From an uncultured Oceanisphaera sp. (GTDB taxonomy: Bacteria > Pseudomonadota > Gammaproteobacteria > Enterobacterales > Aeromonadaceae): a stretch of DNA of 64,000 bases. The translations under genes were made by a program, and so were the position numbers. The notes under the pieces are model-generated. The model did no database searches. It had not been told where the DNA came from and saw nothing but the letters and a program-made list of their open reading frames with translations. This document shows positions 17,867 to 26,043 of this stretch, in pieces. How positions within the stretch are numbered: the stretch's first letter is position 1; each line of letters opens with the position of its first letter. The DNA is taken from assembly GCF_947495715.1 (NCBI RefSeq), contig NZ_CANLZU010000005.1:62001-126000 (forward strand), read 5' to 3'.

Positions 17867-18997
17867 ATGGTAGATGAATTAGCAGTCCTGCGGGATCAGA
17901 TAGACGAAGTTGACCAGCAGCTGGTTGAGCTGTTTGCCCGCCGCCTGAAACTGGTGGCAGGGGTAGGGGAAGTCAAGAGCCGCCAGGGGGTGCCTATCTA
18001 TGCGCCCGACAGAGAGGCGGCGATGCTGGCGCGACGCCGGGCCGAAGCCGAAGCGCGAGGTGTGCCGCCGGATTTGATTGAAGACGTGTTGCGCCGCGCC
18101 ATGCGCGAGTCTTACGCCAGCGAAAAAGACACCGGCTTCAAGTGCATGAACCCCAGTCTGGGCAAGGCGGTGGTGATCGGTGGTGCCGGTCAGCTGGGTG
18201 GCCTGTTTGCGCATCTGCTGACCCTGTCCGGTTATCCGGTCGAGATCCTGGAAAAAGACGACTGGGCGCGAGCCGACCAGCTACTGGCCGGTGCGGGTCT
18301 GGTGGTGGTGGCGGTGCCCATCGATCAGACAGTCGCGGTGATCGAGCAACTGCCTGAGCTTCCCGCCGACTGCCTGCTGGTCGATCTGACCAGCATCAAG
18401 GCCGAGCCGCTGGCGGCCATGTTGCAGGTGCACGCCGGTCCCGTACTGGGGCTGCACCCCATGTTCGGGCCCGATGTGTCGAGCCTGGCCAAGCAGGTGA
18501 TTATTTACAGCGAAGGCCGTGGCGCCGAGCAGTATGAATGGCTGCTGGCCCAGATGCGTATCTGGGGCGCGCGATTGCAGGCGGTAAATGCCGACGAGCA
18601 CGACAAGGCCATGAGCCTGGTGCAGGCCCTGCGTCATTTCACCAGCTTTGCCTACGGTGCCCACCTCTGTGCCGAACAGGCGGATCTGGCGCAACTGTTG
18701 CGGCTGAGCTCGCCTATCTACCGGCTGGAACTGGCCATGGTAGGTCGTCTGTTCGCTCAGGATCCGGTGCTGTATGCGGACATCATTTTGTCGTCGCCCG
18801 GCAATCTGGAGATGATCCGTCGCTATCACCGTCGTTTCGGCGAGCTGCTGGAGCAACTGGAGCAGGGCAAGCGCGACGCCTTCGTGCAGCAGTTCTCCAC
18901 CGTCAGCGAGTTTTTCGGCGACTATGCCGACACCTTCCTCAAGGAAAGCCGCATTCTGTTGGCCCAGGCCAACGACAGTCGTCATCATGCGGATTGA
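17867..18997 (+). CDS. tyrA: Bifunctional chorismate mutase/prephenate dehydrogenase (T-protein)
   Basis: Makes 4-hydroxyphenylpyruvate from chorismate for tyrosine synthesis. The N-terminal chorismate mutase domain covers residues 1-90 ([30 protein letters not shown]). The NAD-dependent prephenate dehydrogenase starts at the Rossmann motif [17 protein letters not shown] and includes [12 protein letters not shown] chose the ATG at 17867 (MVDELAVL), matching E. coli TyrA; another in-frame ATG lies 9 bases earlier. 376 residues. It follows aroF by 142 bases, with a terminator-like hairpin between them. Confidence 0.95.
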   Translation: MVDELAVLRDQIDEVDQQLVELFARRLKLVAGVGEVKSRQGVPIYAPDREAAMLARRRAEAEARGVPPDLIEDVLRRAMRESYASEKDTGFKCMNPSLGKAVVIGGAGQLGGLFAHLLTLSGYPVEILEKDDWARADQLLAGAGLVVVAVPIDQTVAVIEQLPELPADCLLVDLTSIKAEPLAAMLQVHAGPVLGLHPMFGPDVSSLAKQVIIYSEGRGAEQYEWLLAQMRIWGARLQAVNADEHDKAMSLVQALRHFTSFAYGAHLCAEQADLAQLLRLSSPIYRLELAMVGRLFAQDPVLYADIILSSPGNLEMIRRYHRRFGELLEQLEQGKRDAFVQQFSTVSEFFGDYADTFLKESRILLAQANDSRHHAD

Positions 18998-19021
18998 AAA
19001 AATGTGAGGGGTGAAAGGAAT

Positions 19022-19319
19022 GTGAGGGGTGAGGTGTAAGGAGAAAAACACCGAAGCCCGAAACGAAAAAAGGCGCTGAAGATTCAGCGCCTTTTTTGAT
19101 CTTGAGAGCCGACGGAATAGCAGCGATGTGCAACACCCCCTCCCAGCCTCCCCCTGGCGAGACCCCGTAACTATGCCTGTAACCCCGCTGCCAAGGGGGA
19201 GGGGCAACAAGCTCCCTCCCCTTAACTTCGAGTTTGCAGAACGACGGCGGGGGGCAATGCAAGGGGAGGGCCGGGGAGGGGGTGCCGCAGCGCGTTCACA
19301 TATTCGCCTCACCCCTCAC
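19022..19319. repeat. Repeat-rich tyrA-pheA intergenic region with nested inverted repeats
   Basis: The 327-base gap between converging genes holds no gene. A 13-base sequence GTGAGGGGTGAGG at 19022-19034 is repeated inverted at 19307-19319. Inside it, a pyrimidine-rich arm at 19134-19155 (CACCCCCTCCCAGCCTCCCC) is matched inverted at 19262-19284, with further G-rich hairpins between (around 19190-19215). Such GC-rich inverted repeats resemble small non-autonomous or REP-like elements. The terminator at 19066-19097 lies within the outer repeats. Confidence 0.55.
19066..19097. terminator. Bidirectional intrinsic terminator after tyrA
   Basis: AAAAAAGGCGCTGAA and TTCAGCGCCTTTTTT form a strong stem of nine base pairs with a two-base unpaired core, flanked by A- and T-runs. 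It can work on both strands, ending tyrA and any read-through from pheA. Confidence 0.88.
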
Positions 19320-19324
19320 GTTAT

Positions 19325-21202
19325 TTAATCCTGATACAGCCGCTGGGCCAGTTGCTGCAGCGGGACCATGTCGTCCTCTTCATTCAGGGTAATACAGAAG
19401 CCCTGAATGCCGGCTTCCTTCAGGGCATGGCCCAGCTCGGGCAGCAGGCTGTCCTGGCCCGGCAGCTGACTGAGCAACGGCAGACGGCTCTGTTGCTGCA
19501 GGCGCAGTAGTTCGGGCAGCGAGCGGCCCTGAGTGTCGAGCAGCGCCAGTTGCTGGTTGCCTTCGGTCAGTATCTGCTCGGCCTCGGCCAGGGTGTGTTC
19601 CAGCTTGTCGCCCAGTGGCAGCAATACCGGACGGGTGCTGCGACCGGCCGCGGTCAGCAGTTCGTCGCGTCGCCCCTCTATGGGTTGCAGCAGCAGCAAA
19701 TCGAGGGACTCAGCCGCCCGGCTCAGTTGCTCCGGGGTGTGAACCAGGGTCATGGCCGCCAGGTCAAACTGGGCGGCAATCTCGCGCAACTGCTGCAGGC
19801 GTTGTTGTTGCTGCCGGCTGTCGCCCTGCTCGAAACAGGGAGCGGCCAGTACCTGACCGCCGTGCTCTTTCAGGCGTCGCGCCGCCTCCTGCAAGGCGGA
19901 GCGATCGGGCCAGGTCGCCAGCATGGCGGCCAGCAGCGGCTCCTGGCGGCTCATGTAAAAGCGGCCTATCTGCAGTGACATGGCGGCATTCTTGTCGGCA
20001 GGGCGGTGGGGCACTGCCGGTACACCGGCGTTACCCTGGCTCAGTGCCTTGGAGGGAATGCGGGTCGGCGCCACCTCGGCACTGGGATAACAGCCCAGTA
20101 TCTTGATGAAACGGACGATATCCTTCAGCTCTTTCAGCGCCGCCTGCATCTCGTTACTGTTGACGTTGGCTGCCACATCCACATAGAACATTTCTTCCCA
20201 GGGATTGCCGATTATGGGACGGGACTCGAGTTTGGTCATGGTGATGTGATGACTGCGCAGCACCAGCAGGGTTTCTACCAGGGCACCGCTTTGCTGGCCG
20301 GTCGACATGATGAAGCTGGTTTTGGCGGGGATTTGCGCCGCCACTTCCACCGGCTTGCGCGCCACCACGATAAAGCGGGTCATGTTCTGCTTCTGGTTGG
20401 CCAGGCCGCGTACCAGCGGCTTGAGGCCGTGCAGTTCACCGCCGTCGGCGCTGCCCATGGCGCCGATGTCGTCTCGCTTGAGGCCGGCCACCAGCTCCAT
20501 GGCGTTGGAGGAGGCGGCACAGAATTCGACTTTAACGCCCGGCAGCGTTTTCAGGTACTGGGAACATTGCTGATACACCTGCGGATGGGTATACAGGGTT
20601 TTCAGTTTGCTGACGTCGGTGTCTACCGCTACCAGCAGACAGTGCTCTATCGGCTGGGTCAGTTCGCCGACGATGGACAGGCTGGTGTGCTGCATCAGAT
20701 CGAACACGTCGTTGATGGCGCCCGAGCTGGTGTTTTCGATGGGCAGAATGCCGTATTGCGCCTGACCGGACTCGACGGTATCAAAAATTTGCTGAAAGGT
20801 TTCGCAGTTATGCTCGACCATGGTGGCCTGAAAACGGGACAGATATTTGCGCGCGGCCATGTTGGAGTAGGAGCCGCGCAGGCCGAGAAAGGCCACGCTG
20901 ATGGCCGGCACTTCATCCTGGGGGTTGAGCAGGTCCTGCAGCAGCGCCTGCTGCGACAGTACCGAGTCTTCGATGATGGTGTGGTAAAGCCGGGTGACGT
21001 AATGGGCGTCCAGCCCCAGCTGGCGGCCCTGGTTGATCAGCTCCACCAGCAGTGCCTGCTCCCGTACCTGATCCCGAATCGGTCGCGGATTTTCCAGCTT
21101 GCTGCGGGCCACTTCCAGACTCAGGCCCTTGCGTTTGGCCAGCAGGGTCAGCAGTTCCTTGTCGAGGCGGCTGATGTGGGTTCTGATTTCATCCAGATTC
21201 AT
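19325..21202 (-). CDS. pheA: P-protein: chorismate mutase/prephenate dehydratase with C-terminal DAHP-synthase-like extension
   Basis: Converts chorismate to phenylpyruvate for phenylalanine synthesis. Domains in order: chorismate mutase (residues 1-90, MNLDEIRTHISRLDKELLTLL); prephenate dehydratase (about 105-285, FLGLRGSYSNMAARKY, GILPIENTSSGAINDV, the TRF site in NMTRFIVVA); ACT domain (about 300-375, GALVETLLVLRSHHITMTKLESRP). E. coli PheA ends here at 386; this protein continues to 625. The extension (bases 19325 to about 20080) contains LAAPCFEQ, TRPVLLPLGDKLEHTLAEAE and TEGNQQLALLDTQG. I align these with class I-beta DAHP synthase/KDO8P synthase barrels, but the catalytic residues are missing. 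The start at 21202 follows a Phe leader and attenuator. Confidence 0.94.
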   Translation of the reverse strand: MNLDEIRTHISRLDKELLTLLAKRKGLSLEVARSKLENPRPIRDQVREQALLVELINQGRQLGLDAHYVTRLYHTIIEDSVLSQQALLQDLLNPQDEVPAISVAFLGLRGSYSNMAARKYLSRFQATMVEHNCETFQQIFDTVESGQAQYGILPIENTSSGAINDVFDLMQHTSLSIVGELTQPIEHCLLVAVDTDVSKLKTLYTHPQVYQQCSQYLKTLPGVKVEFCAASSNAMELVAGLKRDDIGAMGSADGGELHGLKPLVRGLANQKQNMTRFIVVARKPVEVAAQIPAKTSFIMSTGQQSGALVETLLVLRSHHITMTKLESRPIIGNPWEEMFYVDVAANVNSNEMQAALKELKDIVRFIKILGCYPSAEVAPTRIPSKALSQGNAGVPAVPHRPADKNAAMSLQIGRFYMSRQEPLLAAMLATWPDRSALQEAARRLKEHGGQVLAAPCFEQGDSRQQQQRLQQLREIAAQFDLAAMTLVHTPEQLSRAAESLDLLLLQPIEGRRDELLTAAGRSTRPVLLPLGDKLEHTLAEAEQILTEGNQQLALLDTQGRSLPELLRLQQQSRLPLLSQLPGQDSLLPELGHALKEAGIQGFCITLNEEDDMVPLQQLAQRLYQD

Positions 21203-21238
21203 GAATAGGGCTTCCCTTGTACCTAAAAAAGTGTCACC

Positions 21239-21283
21239 TAGGGTCAACAGACCCTAATAAAAAAGCCTCCCGGTGGGAGGCTT
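21239..21283 (-). terminator. pheA attenuator terminator
   Basis: Read on the minus strand, AAGCCTCCC and GGGAGGCTT form a nine-pair stem with a three-base loop (21263-21283), followed by TTTTTTATT. A second small palindrome, TAGGGTC-AACA-GACCCTA (21239-21256), follows. The terminator lies between pheL and pheA, where Phe-tRNA-dependent attenuation would act. A heptamer inside pheL (21365-21371) can pair with bases 21294-21300, offering one competing structure. Confidence 0.85.
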
Positions 21284-21331
21284 GTCTGTTCGTCTTTCGC
21301 TTATTTCTTGCCAGACCAGATGCCGCCCCGT

Positions 21332-21391
21332 TTACGATGTAAACAAGCAGGATGCGAAAAAGAAGCGAAAGAAAAACAGGGAAACAGACAC
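21332..21391 (-). CDS. pheL: Phenylalanine leader peptide PheL
   Basis: A GTG-started frame of 19 codons encodes MSVSLFFFRFFFASCLFTS, with seven Phe codons including two runs of three. E. coli PheL has the same FFFxFFF pattern. It lies about 50 bases before an intrinsic terminator and 130 bases before pheA. Ribosome stalling at scarce Phe-tRNA would then allow read-through into pheA. A GAG-type ribosome site precedes the GTG by about seven bases. An overlapping ATG frame is much poorer in Phe. Confidence 0.85.
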   Translation of the reverse strand: MSVSLFFFRFFFASCLFTS

Positions 21392-21423
21392 GGTGATTCT
21401 CGACGTTGATACATACCCTGATA

Positions 21424-21452
21424 GAAATACTGAAAAGCGGCGGCAAGGGCAA
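21424..21452 (-). promoter_or_regulatory. Candidate pheL-pheA promoter
   Basis: On the minus strand, TTGCCC (21452-21447) and TATTTC (21429-21424) are 17 bases apart, placing the transcript start about 25 bases before the pheL GTG. The match to sigma-70 consensus is fair only (4 of 6 in each box), but the position is right. Confidence 0.4.
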
Positions 21453-21493
21453 GCCTTTTCCGGTAATTTTTGGCGGCGAGGTGGGATTGGATA

Positions 21494-21532
21494 ACAAAAG
21501 GCGGTAAATAGGCGCTTTTGCCATTTACCGCC
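21494..21532 (-). terminator. Intrinsic terminator downstream of raiA
   Basis: GGCGGTAAAT (21500-21509) and ATTTACCGCC (21523-21532) form a ten-pair stem, with an inner GGC/GCC stem, followed on the minus strand by TTTTGT. It lies 64 bases after the raiA stop and separates raiA from the pheL promoter. A second hairpin without a T-run (21570-21590) lies between. Confidence 0.8.
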
Positions 21533-21595
21533 TGACGCCTCGTGCCGAAAACGGCGCCGACTTCGGGAGCCATACTCTGGCTCCCGGGAGGAGAA

Positions 21596-21934
21596 TTATT
21601 CCGCTTCTTCGCCTTCGCTTTCGGTGATTGGCTGTGGGGTCTGGGTGCGCTGGGCCAGCGGTTTGTCGGCATAGCGGTTCAGCTGACGCTCCAGCCGCTG
21701 TCCCAGTTCCTTGATGGCGGCGTACAGGTTTTCATCTTCTGCCTGGGCGAAAAGGGTATCGTTGGGAACACCTGCGGTCGCCTCCACCAGATAGTTTTGT
21801 CCCTCTTTCTGAATGATGACATGAGGGCTGATCAGCGCGACCTGGCGCCGGTTCAGCTTTTCGAAGCGACTTTCAATCCGTTCACGAATAGCGGGAGAGA
21901 TGTCGATAACGTTGCTGGTAATGGTAATGGACAT
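21596..21934 (-). CDS. raiA: Ribosome-associated inhibitor RaiA (hibernation factor family)
   Basis: Protein of 112 residues that binds the 30S subunit in stress and stationary phase and inactivates ribosomes. The fold is visible as MSITITSNVIDISPAIRERIESRFEKL, then VIIQKEGQNYLVEATA and EDENLYAAIKELGQRLERQLNR, with an acidic tail (ESEGEEAE). The order raiA-pheL-pheA is that of E. coli. It could also be called an HPF-type protein; the acidic tail and synteny favour RaiA. Confidence 0.93.
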   Translation of the reverse strand: MSITITSNVIDISPAIRERIESRFEKLNRRQVALISPHVIIQKEGQNYLVEATAGVPNDTLFAQAEDENLYAAIKELGQRLERQLNRYADKPLAQRTQTPQPITESEGEEAE

Positions 21935-22317
21935 ATGGACCCCCTGAGGTGTTTCTTTGTTGGTTTACGACTTCAGACTACCCTGACAGTAGTTTAATTT
22001 TGTGACCCTGATCAACTTTTACTGCCCGATCTGTCGTCACGACAAAAATCTGTGATCGAGCCGCGGCTACCATCAAAAAGCCCTTGTCAGGAGAGAGTGA
22101 AACAGGCCAGACTCGATCGGATAAGTTGTTCCGTTCTTTCCTCTACCCTCGTTAAAGACGGCCTAAACTCTCCCGTGGCATCTGTCGTTACGTCCCGCCT
22201 TGTCTCGTCCAGACAGGCCCTTGCCTGATGCAAAAAGAGAATTTATCGCCCCCCATTGGCAGTATTGTCACTATTCCTTAGGATAGCTCTCTATATCGCC
22301 ATTTAAGGGAGTGCGCC
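21935..22317. other. Intergenic region between divergent raiA and slt
   Basis: These 383 bases hold no convincing gene. They must contain the promoters of raiA (minus) and slt (plus). Visible structure is limited to the perfect palindrome TGTCGT-C-ACGACA (22032-22044), enclosed by CGATC (22027-22031) and GATCG (22054-22058), which could be an operator. I see no RNA gene that I can name. Confidence 0.4.
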
Positions 22318-24225
22318 GTGAGAGGCTGGTTGGGAGTAGGGCTGCTGCTGTTAAGCCTGGGAGCGAGTGTTCAGGCCTCGCCGTTGCGCGAGCAGTATCG
22401 TCAGGCCGAGCAGGCGCTGAAAAAAAATGACATACCCGGCTATGAACGGCTGCGCAAGGGACTGGATGCCTATCCATTGACGGTGTATCTGGATTATCAA
22501 TATCTTGCCGATCGAATGCAGCAGCTGACCACGGCACAGGTGACCCGCTTCATGAACCGTTATTCCGACTCTTTGCTGGCCGACCGGCTGGAGCGCCGTT
22601 ACCTTTTCCGGCTGGCGCGCGAGCAGCGCTGGCGGGAATTTCTGGCACTCTATCCCGCCCTGCCCAACAGCGTTGAATTGCAGTGCGCTCACTACCGGGC
22701 CAAATGGGCAACGGGAGACAGAGCCACGGCCATCGCCGGTGCAGAAACGCTGTGGCTGCACGGCTATTCGCGGCCCGATATGTGCGATCCCTTGTTTGAT
22801 GCCTGGACCGGCGCCGGTGGGCGCGGCGATGAACAGGTCTGGCAACGGATGCTGTTGGCATATGACCAGCGCCAGGACGGTCTGATGAGCTATCTTGGCC
22901 GCCAGCTGAGCTCTTCCGCCAAACCGGCCGGTGACTTCTTGCTGTCGCTCGACAAGAAGCCCGAATTGCTGGCCGGCTCCCGCTTGCTGGTGGCCGGCTC
23001 GGACCGCCATAAGGCGGCGCTGGCCCGGGCCCTGTCGCGACTGGCAGACACCCGGCCCGAGCTGGTGATGAGCCTTTATCCCAAATATCGGTGTCAGTCA
23101 GACCTGAGCCGGCAGCAGGTGGCCGACATAGAGCGGCAACTGGCCCGGCGCCTGATGTTCAATCGTACCCGGGATTATCGCAGTTGGCTCGACAGTCGCC
23201 TGCCGGTGGTGGGCGATGCGGACCTGTTCGAGCTGCGAGCCCGGCTGGCCATCTGGGAGCAGGACTGGCGCGAGCTGCCCGACTGGATAGAGCGTTTACC
23301 GGCCGAAGCACAAAGAGACAGTCGCTGGCAATACTGGCGGGGCAGGGCGTTGAAAGCCCAGAGCCGTCATGCAGAAGGGGACAAGGCCTGGCAACAGGCG
23401 GCGCAAAACCGGGACTACTACGGTTTTTTGGCGGCGCAGCAGGGTCGGCATCCGTATGATCTGCAAAAGCAGCCCCCGCCATCGGCCCCGTCCTTGAGCC
23501 AGGCCCGGCGGCAATGGCCGGCGCTGTTGCGGGTAGAAGAGTGGCTGGCGCTGGGCAACAAAACCGCGGCACGCACCGAGTGGTACCACCTGCTGGGCCG
23601 GGTCAACAAGGCCGATGGCCTGGCGCTGGGCAGTCTGGCCCTGAGTCGGGGCTGGTACGATAAATCCATCGTGGCCAGCATTCGGGTACGCGCCTGGGAT
23701 CAGTTGGATCTGCGCTTCCCGATTGTCTACCGTGATCTCTTTCAACGTCAGGCCCGCAAGCTGGGGCTGGATGAAGCGACGCTGTTTGCCATCGCCCGGC
23801 AGGAAAGTGCCTTTTATGAGCAGGCGCGCTCGCCGGTGGGTGCCGGTGGCCTGATGCAATTGATGCCGGCCACCGCCCGGGAAACCGCGCGCAAGCACGG
23901 TATCGGCGATTATCAACATCCGGCCGATGTGTATCGCGCCGAGGTTAATGTGCAGCTGGGCTCCAGTTACTTCAGCGAGCTGCTTGAGCGTTACGACAAC
24001 AACCGCATTCCGGCTATTGCCGCCTATAATGCGGGCCCTTCACGGATTAACCGCTGGCTGAACAACAGTGGCAGCCGCCCGATGGATGTGTGGGTAGAAA
24101 ACATTCCCTACCGGGAAACCCGGGGTTATGTACAGAACGTGCTGGCCTTTTCGGTGATTTATCAGGATATGCTGGGGCAGCAGAAAACCTTCATCAAACC
24201 GGCGGAGCTGAAATATGTCTACTGA
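22318..24225 (+). CDS. slt: Soluble lytic murein transglycosylase Slt70-like
   Basis: Periplasmic enzyme that cleaves peptidoglycan glycan strands to anhydro-muropeptides. It has a signal peptide (MRGWLGVGLLLLSLGASVQAS), a long alpha-helical superhelix with repeats (residues 25-450), then the catalytic SLT domain. There the glutamate is in ARQESAFYEQARSPVGAGGLMQLMPATARETA, and AYNAGPSRINRWL closes the site. Length 635 is normal. The start is GTG at 22318 after TTAAGGGAG. It overlaps the next gene by 11 bases. Confidence 0.95.
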   Translation: MRGWLGVGLLLLSLGASVQASPLREQYRQAEQALKKNDIPGYERLRKGLDAYPLTVYLDYQYLADRMQQLTTAQVTRFMNRYSDSLLADRLERRYLFRLAREQRWREFLALYPALPNSVELQCAHYRAKWATGDRATAIAGAETLWLHGYSRPDMCDPLFDAWTGAGGRGDEQVWQRMLLAYDQRQDGLMSYLGRQLSSSAKPAGDFLLSLDKKPELLAGSRLLVAGSDRHKAALARALSRLADTRPELVMSLYPKYRCQSDLSRQQVADIERQLARRLMFNRTRDYRSWLDSRLPVVGDADLFELRARLAIWEQDWRELPDWIERLPAEAQRDSRWQYWRGRALKAQSRHAEGDKAWQQAAQNRDYYGFLAAQQGRHPYDLQKQPPPSAPSLSQARRQWPALLRVEEWLALGNKTAARTEWYHLLGRVNKADGLALGSLALSRGWYDKSIVASIRVRAWDQLDLRFPIVYRDLFQRQARKLGLDEATLFAIARQESAFYEQARSPVGAGGLMQLMPATARETARKHGIGDYQHPADVYRAEVNVQLGSSYFSELLERYDNNRIPAIAAYNAGPSRINRWLNNSGSRPMDVWVENIPYRETRGYVQNVLAFSVIYQDMLGQQKTFIKPAELKYVY

Positions 24226-25051
24226 ACTGCGCACCGAGTCGAACGGTGAACCGAACGTCGTCATCATGGGGCTGGGCTGGCTGGGCGAGCCGCTGGCGAA
24301 GACTCTGCACGCCCAGGGCTATCGCGTGGCCGGCACCACCACCTCGCAGGAAAAGGCCGAACGCCTGAGGCTCGAGGGCATCAAGGCGCGGGTATGGGAC
24401 ATCAACGCGCCCTTGCCGTCGGCCTGGCCGGCCGATTTGGTCGCGAACACCCTGGTGCTGTGCGTACCGCCGGGCAAGGTGGATGATTATGCGGATACCC
24501 TGGGGCGGGTAGCGTCGCTTGCCGCCGGGGCCGGAGTGACACGGCTGCTGTTTACCAGCGCCACCTCGGTGTATGGCGGACTCGGGTGCAAGACCGAGGC
24601 GGATGCCGCACCGGACTCCCCCCGGGGCGAGCGCATGCTGGCGGCAGAGCAGGCGGTACGCCACAGTGGCATCCCGCAGGTGTTGTGCCTGCGGCTGTCC
24701 GGTCTGGTTGGCGGCAGCCGCGAGCCGGGGCGTTTTCTGGCCGGGCGGCGCTTCGACGGGGGTGAAGAGCCGGTCAATCTGGTGGCGCAGGAAGACCTGT
24801 TGCGCTTTATTCCCGCCATACTGGCCCGTCACGACTGGCCGGACGTGCTTAATGTCAGCGCGCCGCACCATCCGAGCCGACGTGAATTTTATACCCGGGC
24901 CGCGTTGCTGCGTGACTTGCCGGCGCCGCTATTCGACGGCGGCGGCGAGGGCAAGCAGATCGACGGCAGTGCGCTCAGTCGCTGGCTGGGGCTTGAATAC
25001 CGGGTAACGGACTGGTTTGCGTGGCTGGCAGCGCGTAAGGCGCAGGGCTGA
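24215..25051 (+). CDS. NAD(P)-binding epimerase/dehydratase-like protein (YeeZ type)
   Basis: Protein of 278 residues with an N-terminal Rossmann fold (VVIMGLGWLGEPLAKTLHAQGYRVAGTTTS) and LLFTSATSVYGG, where the atypical SDR active-site region is expected. The family resembles YeeZ of E. coli, of unknown substrate. The ATG at 24215 overlaps the slt end by 11 bases, implying co-transcription. Its last 77 bases are antisense to the end of yjjX. Confidence 0.8.
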   Translation: MSTELRTESNGEPNVVIMGLGWLGEPLAKTLHAQGYRVAGTTTSQEKAERLRLEGIKARVWDINAPLPSAWPADLVANTLVLCVPPGKVDDYADTLGRVASLAAGAGVTRLLFTSATSVYGGLGCKTEADAAPDSPRGERMLAAEQAVRHSGIPQVLCLRLSGLVGGSREPGRFLAGRRFDGGEEPVNLVAQEDLLRFIPAILARHDWPDVLNVSAPHHPSRREFYTRAALLRDLPAPLFDGGGEGKQIDGSALSRWLGLEYRVTDWFAWLAARKAQG

Positions 25052-25556
25052 GCAGGGGCGCCAGCGCCAGCAGCAGCGTATCCCGATACACCCGGCGCCG
25101 GTCCAGCAGATTGCGGGTCAGCACCCCGATGGCACCGCCTTGCTGCTTGCAGTTGCTGAGATTGAACAGCCGGTCCATGGCGTGGCCCAGCTCTTCCCCC
25201 TCGGCCACTGCCTGAGCGACGAACGGCGGTAGCGTCAGGCTGGCGCTGCGGGCGGCGTTGTCCAGCCCAGATCCCAGTACCTGCAGCCAGGCGAAGGTGA
25301 TGCTGTGCTGTTGAACCCGGTCGATACCGGCTTCCATGCCAATCCACAGGCTGGCCTCGGGGGATGCTGCCCGAGCTGCCAAAGCCCGGTTGCGGGCACC
25401 GGCGAGGGTTTCGGCATCGCTCATCGGCTGCTCGGCCACGCCGGACGGTACGGCCAGGCCGCTTATCTGACAGCGGTTATCCGGAAATATCTGCTCAAGA
25501 GCCAGGCGGGCGGCCTCGATTTTGGCCGGGTTGAGCGATGCGACAATGACCTTCAT
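24975..25556 (-). CDS. yjjX: Inosine/xanthosine triphosphatase YjjX
   Basis: House-cleaning NTPase that hydrolyses non-canonical purine triphosphates such as ITP and XTP. It starts MKVIVASLNPAKIEAARLAL, carries GVAEQPMSDAETLAGARNRA, LWIGMEAGI and GAIGVLTRNLLDRRRVYRDTL, all family hallmarks. The final 25 or so residues (YALPATQTSPLPGIQAP) are not family-like and are encoded antisense to the epimerase-like gene, suggesting loss of an earlier stop. Length 193, slightly long. Confidence 0.92.
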   Translation of the reverse strand: MKVIVASLNPAKIEAARLALEQIFPDNRCQISGLAVPSGVAEQPMSDAETLAGARNRALAARAASPEASLWIGMEAGIDRVQQHSITFAWLQVLGSGLDNAARSASLTLPPFVAQAVAEGEELGHAMDRLFNLSNCKQQGGAIGVLTRNLLDRRRVYRDTLLLALAPLLSPAPYALPATQTSPLPGIQAPASD

Positions 25557-25644
25557 GGAATCCCTTTTTACGTTGTAAATTGCGGCCGACGGGCCGGCTG
25601 ATTATTATGCCCACTTTACTTGTCCGATAGGAGACGCAAACGCG

Positions 25645-26043
25645 ATGACCGATCAACAAACCCCCAGGGGAGAGCTGCTGTTGCGCACCATGGCCATGCC
25701 GGCCGATACCAATGCCAATGGCGATATCTTCGGTGGCTGGATCATGTCGCAGATGGATCTGGGTGGCAGCCTGCTGGCCAACGAAATCGCCCTGGGACGG
25801 GTATGCACAGTGGCGGTCAGCGACATGACCTTTCTGCGCCCGGTGCAGGTGGGGGACGTGGTGTGCTGCTATGGCGAGCTTGCCAAGGTGGGGCGCAGCT
25901 CCATCACCGTCAAGGTCGAGGTCTGGGTCAAGCCGGTACTGGTGCCGGAAAACGGCCCCCGCTATCGCGTAGCCGGCGCCCAGTTTGTGTATGTGGCCAT
26001 CGACGAGAACGGACGCCCCCGTGCCGCCAAGCCCGGTGCTTAA
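25645..26043 (+). CDS. yciA: Acyl-CoA thioesterase YciA
   Basis: Hotdog-fold thioesterase acting on acyl-CoAs. Residues 1-132 include RTMAMPADTNANGDIFGGWIMSQMD, the helix and active-site region of YciA with its Asn, then VCTVAVSDMTFLRPVQVGDVV. Its stop overlaps the start region of the next gene. Confidence 0.93.
   Translation: MTDQQTPRGELLLRTMAMPADTNANGDIFGGWIMSQMDLGGSLLANEIALGRVCTVAVSDMTFLRPVQVGDVVCCYGELAKVGRSSITVKVEVWVKPVLVPENGPRYRVAGAQFVYVAIDENGRPRAAKPGA

Noticed and set aside
21234..21524. 96-codon minus-strand frame ahead of pheA as a real protein
   Set aside because: It spans the raiA terminator and the pheA attenuator; the overlapping Phe-rich pheL frame explains the region better.
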